From the NCBI GenBank assembly GCA_020635115.1, contig JACKAK010000012.1, positions 14,448 through 78,447 on the forward strand: 64,000 bases of DNA, given 5' to 3'. The position numbers were made by a program, and so were the translations under genes. The notes under the pieces are model-generated. The model did not search any database and had not been told where the DNA came from. It saw only the letters and a program-made list of their open reading frames with translations. The number at the start of each line of letters is the position of its first letter. Position 1 is the first letter of the stretch. Shown here one piece after another: positions 27,984 to 35,446 of this stretch. This DNA comes from Halobacteriovoraceae bacterium (lineage in GTDB: Bacteria > Bdellovibrionota > Bacteriovoracia > Bacteriovoracales > Bacteriovoracaceae).

Positions 27984-28388
27984 TTATTTCTTTTCACCAT
28001 GATGTTTTTTCCAACATAGCGCAATTTTATTTTTGAGATCTTCTAAAGACCAAGGTTTAACAAGATAATTAGAAGCGCCTGCAACTATGGCATCCATTAC
28101 GATTTTAATCTCGCTTTCAGCAGTTAACATCAAAAAAGGAGTATCCTTATATTCTTGGATTTGTCTCACCTCTTTAAGTAATTCAAGGCCGGACATATTT
28201 GGCATAACAATATCACAAATTATAAAGTCAATTTTTTTATTGGATTGCAAGTACTCAAGTCCTAGCTTTCCATCCTCGGCGGTATGAAACTCACCAGTAA
28301 AACCTATTTCCTTCAATTGAGATTTAACTGCATTTCTTACAACATGTTGATCATCGATAATTAAAAAAGTGGCCTGCTTTGACATCAT
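27984..28388 (-). CDS. single-domain response regulator (CheY-like receiver)
   Basis: A complete receiver domain with no output domain: acidic pair in FLIIDDQ, phospho-acceptor Asp in IICDIVMPNMSG, Thr in LTAES and Lys in LVKPW. AGGAG nine bases before the ATG at 28388 favours this start (134 residues) over one ten codons upstream. It is convergent with the HPt kinase gene, 32 bp away, and is the obvious candidate partner. Confidence 0.92.
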   Translation of the reverse strand: MMSKQATFLIIDDQHVVRNAVKSQLKEIGFTGEFHTAEDGKLGLEYLQSNKKIDFIICDIVMPNMSGLELLKEVRQIQEYKDTPFLMLTAESEIKIVMDAIVAGASNYLVKPWSLEDLKNKIALCWKKHHGEKK

Positions 28389-28464
28389 ATCAATCTTCTC
28401 CTGATTTCTTACTTCCATTCTATTTTAAAAAAAAGCTTGCGCAAAGGTCTCAGCGTTATTTTTC

Positions 28465-29052
28465 CTAGTTTTTATTAATATCATTTCGTGTAGCTTCTAG
28501 ATATTTTTCTTTTTCAAGGTCAGGGTCAAGTTCAGCATCAGGATTGCTTGTAGGAATATTGGGGTTTCTATTGACGAAAAAGTCAAACCTTGAAAGAATA
28601 TATGAAGTTACTAAGAGAGGTAATAATTGTGTAAATACTATTAAAGGCCATTCTAGAGCGAATCCATGGCCGTAGACTTCAGTAAATAAACCTGGCCTAT
28701 AATATGTGTAAGGCACAACTAAAAACGCCATAAACCATAGCCCACCTATTCCACCAAATATTGCGCCAATTATTCCAAATGATACAACTCCAGCAAATCC
28801 AAGAGCAACCTTATTAAAACTCTTCTTTTCCTCTATTATCCTTGATCTGTAATCGATGAGGGCATTTTCTATCTCTTCAGGTGTAGCACCAGATTTAATA
28901 ACATCTACACGGTAGTCTTCAATACCTTTAGTATTCATTAAAAATGTAGTAACGAGGATGTTGGAAAGTTGATAGGACCAACTCATTATAGGATGTAAAA
29001 GAAAAGCAGTTAAAATAATTGCAAAAACATTCCTAATGATCATCTTCTTCAT
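28465..29052 (-). CDS. hypothetical membrane protein, 195 residues
   Basis: No family recognised. Hydrophobic segments occur at the N terminus (VFAIILTAFLLHPIMSW), in the middle (two adjacent Gly-rich segments, FGIIGAIFGGIGGLWFMAFLV) and near residue 145 (PLIVFTQLLPLLVTSYIL). The C-terminal 40 residues are charged. GAGGG lies about nine bases before the ATG. Confidence 0.65.
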   Translation of the reverse strand: MKKMIIRNVFAIILTAFLLHPIMSWSYQLSNILVTTFLMNTKGIEDYRVDVIKSGATPEEIENALIDYRSRIIEEKKSFNKVALGFAGVVSFGIIGAIFGGIGGLWFMAFLVVPYTYYRPGLFTEVYGHGFALEWPLIVFTQLLPLLVTSYILSRFDFFVNRNPNIPTSNPDAELDPDLEKEKYLEATRNDINKN

Positions 29053-29105
29053 GATGAGTTCCCTCAGATGTAGACACTAAATACAGTATATCTTTACTTA
29101 TAATT

Positions 29106-29312
29106 CTAATCAAGTTCTCCTGATTGATTTTCAAGATCATTCAAATCGACTACGTTATTAATTTCATCATCTGTATATGTGGGGTAATCATCACTTGGCT
29201 CATATTCTTGTAAATTTGTTGGTGTTTCATCAGTAGGAATAGTTGAATAATCATTTTCTTGAGCAAAACAAAATGTACAATTGATAAAAATCAAAATAGC
29301 AAGTAGTTTCAT
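29106..29312 (-). CDS. small acidic secreted protein, 68 residues
   Basis: MKLLAILIFINCTFCFA is a signal peptide; the mature part of about 50 residues is very acidic and rich in Thr, Tyr, Asp and Glu (DDYPTYTDDEINN), probably unstructured. Its ATG overlaps the stop of the WYL-like gene as TAATG, so the two are translated from one mRNA. Function unknown. Confidence 0.6.
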   Translation of the reverse strand: MKLLAILIFINCTFCFAQENDYSTIPTDETPTNLQEYEPSDDYPTYTDDEINNVVDLNDLENQSGELD

Positions 29313-30298
29313 TAAGCGGCCTTTTTCTTGTTAATTTTTTTCCGATGCCTTAAAAGTTCTTCTTCAACAGAGTAAGGCTCGACAATTTCTACTCTATCAA
29401 TAATTGTATCCAACCAGTCAAGCATAGATTTAGAATTATCTAGTGTTGCCGCCCAAATTCTTTCCCCTCTTATATTTTCTATAATGCATGGATCTTTCAT
29501 ATATATATATTTTGGATTGAGAAAATCTAGAGATAAATCATAAATTTTCAAAACGAGCCGAATTTCTGAATCATCAACCCCCCTTATTGCAGATATAAAA
29601 TCTTCAATTTGTGCATCTGCAAAATTCTGTGAATAATTAAGTTCAAGTGAAAATGTTATTCCATAAATTTTGTCTATTTTTAAGGCCATTAAAGTTCTTT
29701 CCTTAACATTTTCACAGATTAGATTGAGATCATCCTGGAGAAAAACTAATTTATGAGGGAATACTTCAACTGTAATGGCATCATTTTTTTTAATACTAAG
29801 GGCAATTTTATTTTCAATCCCCTCTTCAATTTTGTCCAAAAGATACTTATTAATGTTTTGGCCATTTAATTCCTGAAATATTTTCTCATTGCGTTGGTAA
29901 ATTTTTTCAAGATCATAATCCTCCAACCGCACAATTTCAGTTTTTAGCTGCTGATTTATTCCTTCAATTGCTACTTGGGGTAATTCAATCTCCCGATCAT
30001 TAAGGGAAGTCTGTAGTGCGATCCAATTGACCAGTGGAATATTTACTTCAACGATAGGTGCCTGTACGAGCTCGATTGTTTTATCTGAGTTTGTATTTGT
30101 TACTTCAATATGCATATGATGTAATGATAACAATTGAACAATGTCATCGATAAGGCCTTCATTAACTCTAAACTCATCGCAAATAGATTTGTACGTAGAG
30201 ATTTTATTTTTATGAATGTAGAATATGATCTCCCAAAATTCGTTTCTTTTCATCATCGCTTGAACTTCAAAAGGAATTTTGCGCAACTTTTTGTTCAT
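29312..30298 (-). CDS. WYL-domain-like transcriptional regulator
   Basis: 328 residues. The N-terminal 90 residues look like a winged-helix DNA-binding region. The central part (AISIKK-type strand, VFPHKLVFLQDDLNLICEN, then ALKIDKIYGI) follows the WYL domain pattern, and the C terminus (WAATLDNSKSMLDWLDTIIDRVEIV) resembles the WCX extension. WYL proteins sense ligands, often nucleic-acid derived. AAGGAG four bases before ATG 30298 decides the start. A small palindrome (CTCGG/CCGAG, 30324-30337) lies upstream and could be an operator. Confidence 0.65.
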   Translation of the reverse strand: MNKKLRKIPFEVQAMMKRNEFWEIIFYIHKNKISTYKSICDEFRVNEGLIDDIVQLLSLHHMHIEVTNTNSDKTIELVQAPIVEVNIPLVNWIALQTSLNDREIELPQVAIEGINQQLKTEIVRLEDYDLEKIYQRNEKIFQELNGQNINKYLLDKIEEGIENKIALSIKKNDAITVEVFPHKLVFLQDDLNLICENVKERTLMALKIDKIYGITFSLELNYSQNFADAQIEDFISAIRGVDDSEIRLVLKIYDLSLDFLNPKYIYMKDPCIIENIRGERIWAATLDNSKSMLDWLDTIIDRVEIVEPYSVEEELLRHRKKINKKKAA

Positions 30299-30379
30299 AA
30301 TTCTCCTTAATGGTAAAACTCTTCTCGGATACCCGAGCAATTAACTTTAGTATAAGTAAATTCAATTACTTGTAACTAG

Positions 30380-30409
30380 TTGTTTATATTAAGAAATTTA
30401 TGGCATAAT
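30380..30409 (+). promoter_or_regulatory. possible promoter giving a near-leaderless mRNA
   Basis: TTGTTT (30380-30385) and CATAAT (30404-30409) are 18 bases apart. A start about six bases after the -10 would fall at the ATG (30415) of the next gene, so the mRNA could be leaderless. Weak evidence. Confidence 0.3.
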
Positions 30410-30414
30410 GGGGT

Positions 30415-30897
30415 ATGATCGCAAAAAATCTATTGAAAAACCCCATTCTTGTCATAGGTGTTCTTTTTATGGCCATATTCTTGTTTGATTTGCGTGATCG
30501 CAAAGTTTTCTTCCATAGAGACAAACTAGAGGCCACATCTTGTAAAGCCGCGATAGTTCCACTTACCAAGAGGGTTGCTGAAGATCAATGGACAATCAAA
30601 TGTAAAGAAAACAATCTCGATATTGATATTATTTCAGAATACAGCGCAAACACTAATGTCACTAAAAAAATTCTCTACACCGAATTGGCAAATCAACTCA
30701 TGTTTATTTCTCAAAATACCCATCCTGAAGCGATGGAGAGGACTTTTATGGTCGTCATAAAGCTTAAAAGTAACATGATGAATATCTCTGCCATGACAGA
30801 AGGTAAGTATCTAGCAAAAATGAGAAACTTACAGGATGAAAATCAATTACTCAAACATATCCAAGCAACGGTTAAGACTAAAGAATTTTCTAAATGA
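30415..30897 (+). CDS. hypothetical membrane-anchored protein, 160 residues
   Basis: No family recognised. One N-terminal membrane segment (NPILVIGVLFMAIFLF) is followed by a 135-residue soluble part with two Cys (TSCKAA and TIKCKEN) that could form a disulphide if periplasmic. The last 51 bases overlap the convergent pseudouridine synthase gene, a longer overlap than usual. Confidence 0.6.
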   Translation: MIAKNLLKNPILVIGVLFMAIFLFDLRDRKVFFHRDKLEATSCKAAIVPLTKRVAEDQWTIKCKENNLDIDIISEYSANTNVTKKILYTELANQLMFISQNTHPEAMERTFMVVIKLKSNMMNISAMTEGKYLAKMRNLQDENQLLKHIQATVKTKEFSK

Positions 30898-31716
30898 CTC
30901 TGATATTTCAGTTTCAAATTGATAATTTTTATCATCAACATTAAAAGAATATCTAAGTGAATGTAAAAATAACCGACTTGCCTTTGGGCCACTATAGAGT
31001 TCATCTCCTAATAAAGGGTGTCCACGATGTGAGAATTGAACACGAATCTGATGTCGACGGCCATGTTTTAACTTTATATGAACAAGGCTTAAATTTTCTT
31101 TCTCATTAAACTTGAGAAGTTTATATTCGAGCCTAGAATATAAACCTTCCTGTGACACTTTTACTTTTTTGCCTTTAATATCACTACTTGAGAGATTATC
31201 TTCAAATACTCCCTTATCGCTGATTTTCCCACTGACAATCGCAATATATTCTTTGAGCAAGTTGTGGGCATTTTCTCGTAAAATATTCCAGATTTTAAAT
31301 TTTTTACAGTAAACTAAAACTCCCGAAGTCTCAAAATCTATACGATGGATTAATCCTTTTTCATATGAATTTTCAAATATGAAATCCCCTAGCTTTTGTT
31401 CTTTTCTTAAAAAGCAAATTACCGAAGACTTTTCAGAGTAAAGATGGGAATGGCAATTTATTTTAGAAGGTTTATCTAATACAATAAATAGATCGTCTTC
31501 AAATAATATATTGATTCTGGGCCCAATATAGTTTGGATTCTCTATATAGTGATTAACAAGGTCGATAGGTAGTGAAATTTCTTGTTTATCAACTAATCTT
31601 CGTTTAAGTTCTTTTTTTTCAATAAATTTTTTTAATCTCTGTTTTGAAATACCTAGATCATTACAAAAATCACTCAGTGTTGAATATTTTTCTATCGGTG
31701 AAACTTTTATATTCAT
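30847..31716 (-). CDS. RluA-family RNA pseudouridine synthase
   Basis: Converts uridine to pseudouridine in rRNA or tRNA. An S4-like N-terminal region (STLSDFCNDLGISKQRLKKFIE) precedes the catalytic domain with the RluA signature HRIDFETSGVLVYCK (catalytic Asp in HRID) and the C-terminal HGRRHQIRVQFSHRGHPLLGD. 289 residues is typical. The start codon overlaps the motB stop as TAATG, so it belongs to the motAB transcript. Which uridine it modifies is not clear. Confidence 0.9.
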   Translation of the reverse strand: MNIKVSPIEKYSTLSDFCNDLGISKQRLKKFIEKKELKRRLVDKQEISLPIDLVNHYIENPNYIGPRINILFEDDLFIVLDKPSKINCHSHLYSEKSSVICFLRKEQKLGDFIFENSYEKGLIHRIDFETSGVLVYCKKFKIWNILRENAHNLLKEYIAIVSGKISDKGVFEDNLSSSDIKGKKVKVSQEGLYSRLEYKLLKFNEKENLSLVHIKLKHGRRHQIRVQFSHRGHPLLGDELYSGPKASRLFLHSLRYSFNVDDKNYQFETEISESFRKFFSLNRCLDMFE

Positions 31717-32585
31717 TATCGAACGTCAGTTTTTTTACCATTATCTCTCAGGTCAGTTTTTCTGAGAATAAACTCCACTCTTCTATTTAAGTGTTCTGGA
31801 ACATCTTGTCCATTATCATATCCAGAATTTGGGCGAGTATCACCATAAAAAACTGTTGTAATTCTATCAGCAGCGATACCACCATTAATTAAGAGTTTCG
31901 TTACTCTTAGGGCCCTTTGCGATGATAGTGTAAAAGCATCACCATGTTGTGAAGGATCTGTTTCATCTTTTGAAGCATGTCCTTCTACAAACACTTTCCA
32001 TTTTGTTCCATTTAATAGTTTAATCACTTTTGTTAGTGTTCGAGTGTTAATTTCAACTACTTCAAGTGAACTAGGTTTAAAAAATATTTTTTCTTTAAGC
32101 CTAACCATTATGCCTTCAGGTTGCTCATAGACATCAACATCTTCAACCAGTTCAAAATCTTTCAAATCTGATCGCATAATTTTTAAAATCTCAGTAGACT
32201 CTCTATTTACTTCATGTTTATCTAGAAATCCTTCTGTTGTTAAAAATTCAATGGGAAAAGAGCGAATTGGCTCTTGTGATTCTAACATTGTAGGAGAATC
32301 GTCTGGAGACTTTCCACTTTGGATGACTTCTCCTTGCTTTAATACGTTTCCTCCAAATGCATCTCTCACAGAACCTAGAGCTGCTTCATATTTTGCAGTT
32401 TCTGTTTTTGCAAAAGAAAGTAAGAGAACGAAAAATGTAAGTAGTAAGGTTACAAGATCTGAAAACGTGGCCATCCAACCCGGTAGTCCTGGAGGACAAT
32501 CTGGACATTTTGCAGGGGCATCCCCTGCAGGGGCACCACCGCCGCCTCCACCACCAGAGTCATTATTGTCAGCTTCATCTGCCAT
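31716..32585 (-). CDS. motB: flagellar motor stator protein MotB
   Basis: Stator subunit that anchors the motor to peptidoglycan. After a Gly/Ala-rich, Cys-containing N terminus comes the single membrane helix PGWMATFSDLVTLLLTFFVLL, whose Asp is the ion-binding residue, then a plug/linker and a C-terminal OmpA-like domain (VFVEGHASKDE, LSSQRALRV, NRRVEFIL). It lies 10 bp after motA. The N terminus is longer than in enteric MotB, with CPDC before the helix. Confidence 0.94.
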   Translation of the reverse strand: MADEADNNDSGGGGGGGAPAGDAPAKCPDCPPGLPGWMATFSDLVTLLLTFFVLLLSFAKTETAKYEAALGSVRDAFGGNVLKQGEVIQSGKSPDDSPTMLESQEPIRSFPIEFLTTEGFLDKHEVNRESTEILKIMRSDLKDFELVEDVDVYEQPEGIMVRLKEKIFFKPSSLEVVEINTRTLTKVIKLLNGTKWKVFVEGHASKDETDPSQHGDAFTLSSQRALRVTKLLINGGIAADRITTVFYGDTRPNSGYDNGQDVPEHLNRRVEFILRKTDLRDNGKKTDVR

Positions 32586-32595
32586 GGTTTAATCC

Positions 32596-33366
32596 TTATT
32601 CATCCCCTCCGCTATCGGCCGATTCTCTTTGGGCGGGAGGTAAGAATGCGCTTAATTTTTCTTTAATTAGCCTAGGATTCTCTCCTGCTACAATTCCCAG
32701 AGTTCCAGCAATAACGATATTCATCTTTGTAATTTCTAATTGAGATCTATATACAAGCTTTTTCCCAAGAGGGATTGCAAAAGCGTTTGCTAAAATCGCT
32801 CCATAAAATGTCGTCAAAAGAGCAACGGCCATCGCCGGCCCAATCGCCGAAGGATCAGATAGGTTTTGAAGCATTTGAACAAGTCCAATCAGTGTTCCAA
32901 TCATACCAAATGCTGGGCCATCGGCACCAATCCCATCTAGTACGTCAGCTCCAGTTTTATGTCTTTGTTCCATTGCATCTATTTCAAGTTGTAAAATGGC
33001 CTGGATAACTTCTGGTGGCCTATTATCAGCGGCCAAAGTCATTGCTTTTTTCATAAATGGATCTTCAACTGGAACTTTTTCAAGTGCAAATACCGATTCT
33101 CTTCTAGCAGTTTCTGCAAGACTTCCTATTTCTTCGATTGTTTCTTTAGGATCTGCAGGGGTGAAAAATATTGATTTCATTGTGAAGGCCATAAGCTTAA
33201 CAACCACTTCCATGGGCCATTTAATAAATGTTGCAGAAATAACCCCTAGCCCAACAACAATAATTGAAGGGACATCAATAAATATGACAATACTTCCACC
33301 AGCTAAGATTGCACCCATAACGGCAACAGTTGCTAGTGCTAGACCAATGACGGTTGCGATGTCCAT
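32596..33366 (-). CDS. motA: flagellar motor stator protein MotA
   Basis: Partner of MotB in the ion-driven stator. Four membrane segments with the MotA/ExbB-type core (DGIGADGPAFGMIGTLIGLVQML and AMAVALLTTFYGAILANAFAIPLG). AGGAAGGA just before ATG 33366 decides the start (256 residues) over a frame ten codons longer. An insertion sequence ends about 240 bp upstream of its start, so its natural promoter region may have been altered. Confidence 0.94.
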   Translation of the reverse strand: MDIATVIGLALATVAVMGAILAGGSIVIFIDVPSIIVVGLGVISATFIKWPMEVVVKLMAFTMKSIFFTPADPKETIEEIGSLAETARRESVFALEKVPVEDPFMKKAMTLAADNRPPEVIQAILQLEIDAMEQRHKTGADVLDGIGADGPAFGMIGTLIGLVQMLQNLSDPSAIGPAMAVALLTTFYGAILANAFAIPLGKKLVYRSQLEITKMNIVIAGTLGIVAGENPRLIKEKLSAFLPPAQRESADSGGDE

Positions 33367-33585
33367 AATTCCTTCCTCTAGAAACGTATATATCAACTCC
33401 TCGGTGTCACCCGGGGCTTTTTGAGAAAAAAAATGGCCAGGGAAATTTTTTCCTGTATTTATGAACTAAAAAGTTTTTAGGTTTTAAGGTAAAAAGCTTA
33501 CATTTCAATAGCTAAGAAGTAAGTGTATTTTTCTTATGAGAATAGGATTAACCAATGAAAGATGAAATTTGCGTATAGAAGTTGG
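33367..33585. other. motA leader region with GC-rich hairpin
   Basis: AT-rich spacer between motA and the insertion sequence. It holds one GC-rich inverted repeat (CCTCGG at 33399-33404 with CCGGGG at 33411-33416, one G-U pair) followed on the plus strand by CTTTTTG. On the plus strand it resembles a terminator; on the minus strand it lies 33 bases upstream of the motA start. I see no gene here. Confidence 0.4.
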
Positions 33586-33602
33586 CAAATTTACAATTAC
33601 TC
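33586..33602. repeat. 17-bp direct repeat, left copy (IS target duplication)
   Basis: CAAATTTACAATTACTC, identical to the copy at 35057-35073. The two copies exactly bracket the insertion sequence and are best read as the target-site duplication made on insertion. Confidence 0.85.
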
Positions 33603-33788
33603 TGTAACTACCTGAGAAAAATGTCCTATTTGATGTTAAGCGATTTTGACCAACACCTGCTTAATGTAATTAGTTTTACGGACAGATTTCCATAAATTGT
33701 AACCTTTTTAAATCTTTTTTTAGTTTCCTCATATTTACTTCCCCTTACAAACTACTTTTTAAGGTAATTTGACCCTATTATTTTTTCA

Positions 33789-34934
33789 TCATGCGACCCT
33801 TTTTAAATCCTCAAAACATTCATAGGCCAGTTTCACTCCATTTAATAAAAACATTTCCAACTTTCCATCTCTGTATCGCCTAATCTCCACTGTTTTTCCA
33901 ATAAGTGAATGGCCATTTTCCCTTGAGACAAGGTATTTATGGCCTTCAAAACTTAATATTTCCCCTTCACCTATTTTTCTATGATCTCTAATCGTCAAAA
34001 CTTCATTGAGATCTATTAGTTCTTCAAGTTTTCTATAAGCTGGTCTTTGATCTTTTGCAGATACTGAGAACTTCAGGTTGTAGGCAGTGATAAACTCTTC
34101 TAAGTACCTATTTGCAGCTTCAATATTCTTTATCCCTCTAAGCCTAATTTCTGAACAAAGCCTGTCCTGAAGGGTTTTAAATAGCCTCTCAATCCGTCCT
34201 TTCGCTTGAGGACTGTTGGCCTGAATAGAGATAATTCCAAGCTCGTTCATGGCCCTATTCATATTTGTAAAACCCTGTCTTTTCCCGCCACCATAAATTC
34301 CGGCCTTATCAGAATAAAGCATTTGGAAGACACCATATTTATTAATTATTTGTTCCACCACATCCATCGCTGCAAAAGTTGTCTCTGTAGGAGTAAATTT
34401 CGCAGCTAAAATCTTTCCAGTGGCATCATCAATGGCAGCAGTCAGACAAAAAGGTGAACAGTCATGAATCCAGCGATGAGGGCTTCCATCAATTTGAACC
34501 ATTAACCCTTCTTTCTCATAACGCTTTCTTCTAGGGTGAGATTTTCTTTTTGCTTTTTTCTGGTAGGGAATAATCAGGCCCTCTTGTAGTAAAAGGTTTC
34601 TAATAGTGGTGTAAGTAGGGATGCTGTCAAATTCATGAGAATTATTTTCGCGTAGTTTTTCAATAAAGTGAACGAGATTAAGGCCGTTATATCTTCCAAG
34701 ATAAAGTTGAATAATTTTATTGGATACTTTCATTGATGTTTTATTGTGAGGTATTCGACCTTTATTACCATGTATTAGAGAAGCAACACCTTGTTCTCTA
34801 AACCCTTTCACAAGCCTCCTAAACTGTCTTTCACCAATTTCTAAAGCACAGCAAGCATCTTCAGATCGAAGTTCACCGTTAAGATACTGAGAGATAATAT
34901 CTATCCTAATCTGTTGTTTTGTTTTAAAATTCAT
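33789..34934 (-). CDS. IS1202-like DDE transposase
   Basis: 381 residues. An N-terminal helix-turn-helix (CCALEIGERQFRRLVKGF, then HGNKGR) precedes an rve-type integrase core. Acidic catalytic residues are visible in MVQIDGSPH, LYSDKAG and KGRIERLFKTLQDR (DDE). The C-terminal region has the small beta domain seen in this group. No frameshift or stop, so it may be active. The start has AAGGAGG eight bases upstream, but that site is inside a hairpin. Confidence 0.92.
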   Translation of the reverse strand: MNFKTKQQIRIDIISQYLNGELRSEDACCALEIGERQFRRLVKGFREQGVASLIHGNKGRIPHNKTSMKVSNKIIQLYLGRYNGLNLVHFIEKLRENNSHEFDSIPTYTTIRNLLLQEGLIIPYQKKAKRKSHPRRKRYEKEGLMVQIDGSPHRWIHDCSPFCLTAAIDDATGKILAAKFTPTETTFAAMDVVEQIINKYGVFQMLYSDKAGIYGGGKRQGFTNMNRAMNELGIISIQANSPQAKGRIERLFKTLQDRLCSEIRLRGIKNIEAANRYLEEFITAYNLKFSVSAKDQRPAYRKLEELIDLNEVLTIRDHRKIGEGEILSFEGHKYLVSRENGHSLIGKTVEIRRYRDGKLEMFLLNGVKLAYECFEDLKRVA

Positions 34935-35011
34935 AAGACCGACCTCCTTGTTGGTATTTGATTGTTTTTTTGTTTAATCAAATAATACCAACATTGCAGG
35001 TGGTCGGTCTT
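34935..35011. promoter_or_regulatory. long hairpin over the transposase ribosome-binding site
   Basis: Outer arms AAGACCGACC (34935-34944) and GGTCGGTCTT (35002-35011) pair perfectly; inner arms TTGGTATTTGATT (34951-34963) and 34976-34991 pair with a 3-base bulge. On the minus strand AAGGAGG lies between and partly within the arms and the ATG abuts the outer arm. On the plus strand the outer stem is followed by TTTTT, like a terminator. Both would limit transposase made from outside transcripts. Confidence 0.7.
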
Positions 35012-35056
35012 TTTCGCTTACTAAATAATGCGTGACATCTTTGAGTAGTATCTACA

Positions 35057-35073
35057 CAAATTTACAATTACTC
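35057..35073. repeat. 17-bp direct repeat, right copy (IS target duplication)
   Basis: CAAATTTACAATTACTC, the second copy of the repeat at 33586-33602. It marks the right boundary of the insertion sequence. Confidence 0.85.
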
Positions 35074-35102
35074 GATATCTCTAGATCAAAAAAGCTATAA
35101 AA

Positions 35103-35315
35103 TTACAGATCAAGAGTCTCAAGATAAACGGCCATACGTTGCCTTAATTCGTCTAAGGTTAGAACTTCTTCTTCCATGAGAAGCTCTTCTTTAATAAATT
35201 CACTAGGAAAACCTGTAAGATTGGCCAAGGATCTTAAAGAAACGAAATCATTCTCCCTGGAACTGTTAAACTGAGCAAAATCCTCACCTACTTTAGCAAA
35301 GCTTAGAGCAGTCAT
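35103..35315 (-). CDS. hypothetical small protein, 70 residues
   Basis: No family recognised. Hydrophilic and predicted helical, with FVSLRSLANLTGFPSEFIKEEL followed by an acidic stretch LLMEEEVLTLDELRQRM; this could be a small DNA-binding or regulatory fold, but that is a guess. AAGGAG lies five bases before the ATG. Before the insertion sequence arrived it would have been the gene directly upstream of motA. Confidence 0.6.
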   Translation of the reverse strand: MTALSFAKVGEDFAQFNSSRENDFVSLRSLANLTGFPSEFIKEELLMEEEVLTLDELRQRMAVYLETLDL

Positions 35316-35446
35316 CTACACTCCTTTGTATTTCCCCTCAAACACTCCTATTCGAGGTTTATGCGTGCTGTCTACGATAATTCTATCCGGCCAAGATTTA
35401 TGATGTCAATTCACAGAAGCAATTGTAAGTTTTTTTTAGTTTACTC

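Larger units (their letters stand above)
33603..35056 (-). mobile_element. IS1202-like (ISNCY-type) insertion sequence, complete
   Basis: A 1454-bp element bounded by the 17-bp duplication. The ends are imperfect inverted repeats: left TGTAACTACCTGAGAAAAAT and right (reverse complement) TGTAGATACTACTCAAAGAT share TGTA, TAC, ATGTC, TAAGCGA and GACC at matching positions over about 50 bp. It carries one transposase gene on the minus strand and a long hairpin over that gene's ribosome-binding site. Long target duplications are a known trait of the IS1202 group. Identical duplications suggest recent insertion, and the transposase looks intact. Confidence 0.88.

Noticed and set aside
32996..33424. 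A 142-codon plus-strand frame across motA
   Set aside because: It is antisense to the well-conserved motA coding sequence and matches nothing; the usual mirror of a membrane-protein gene.
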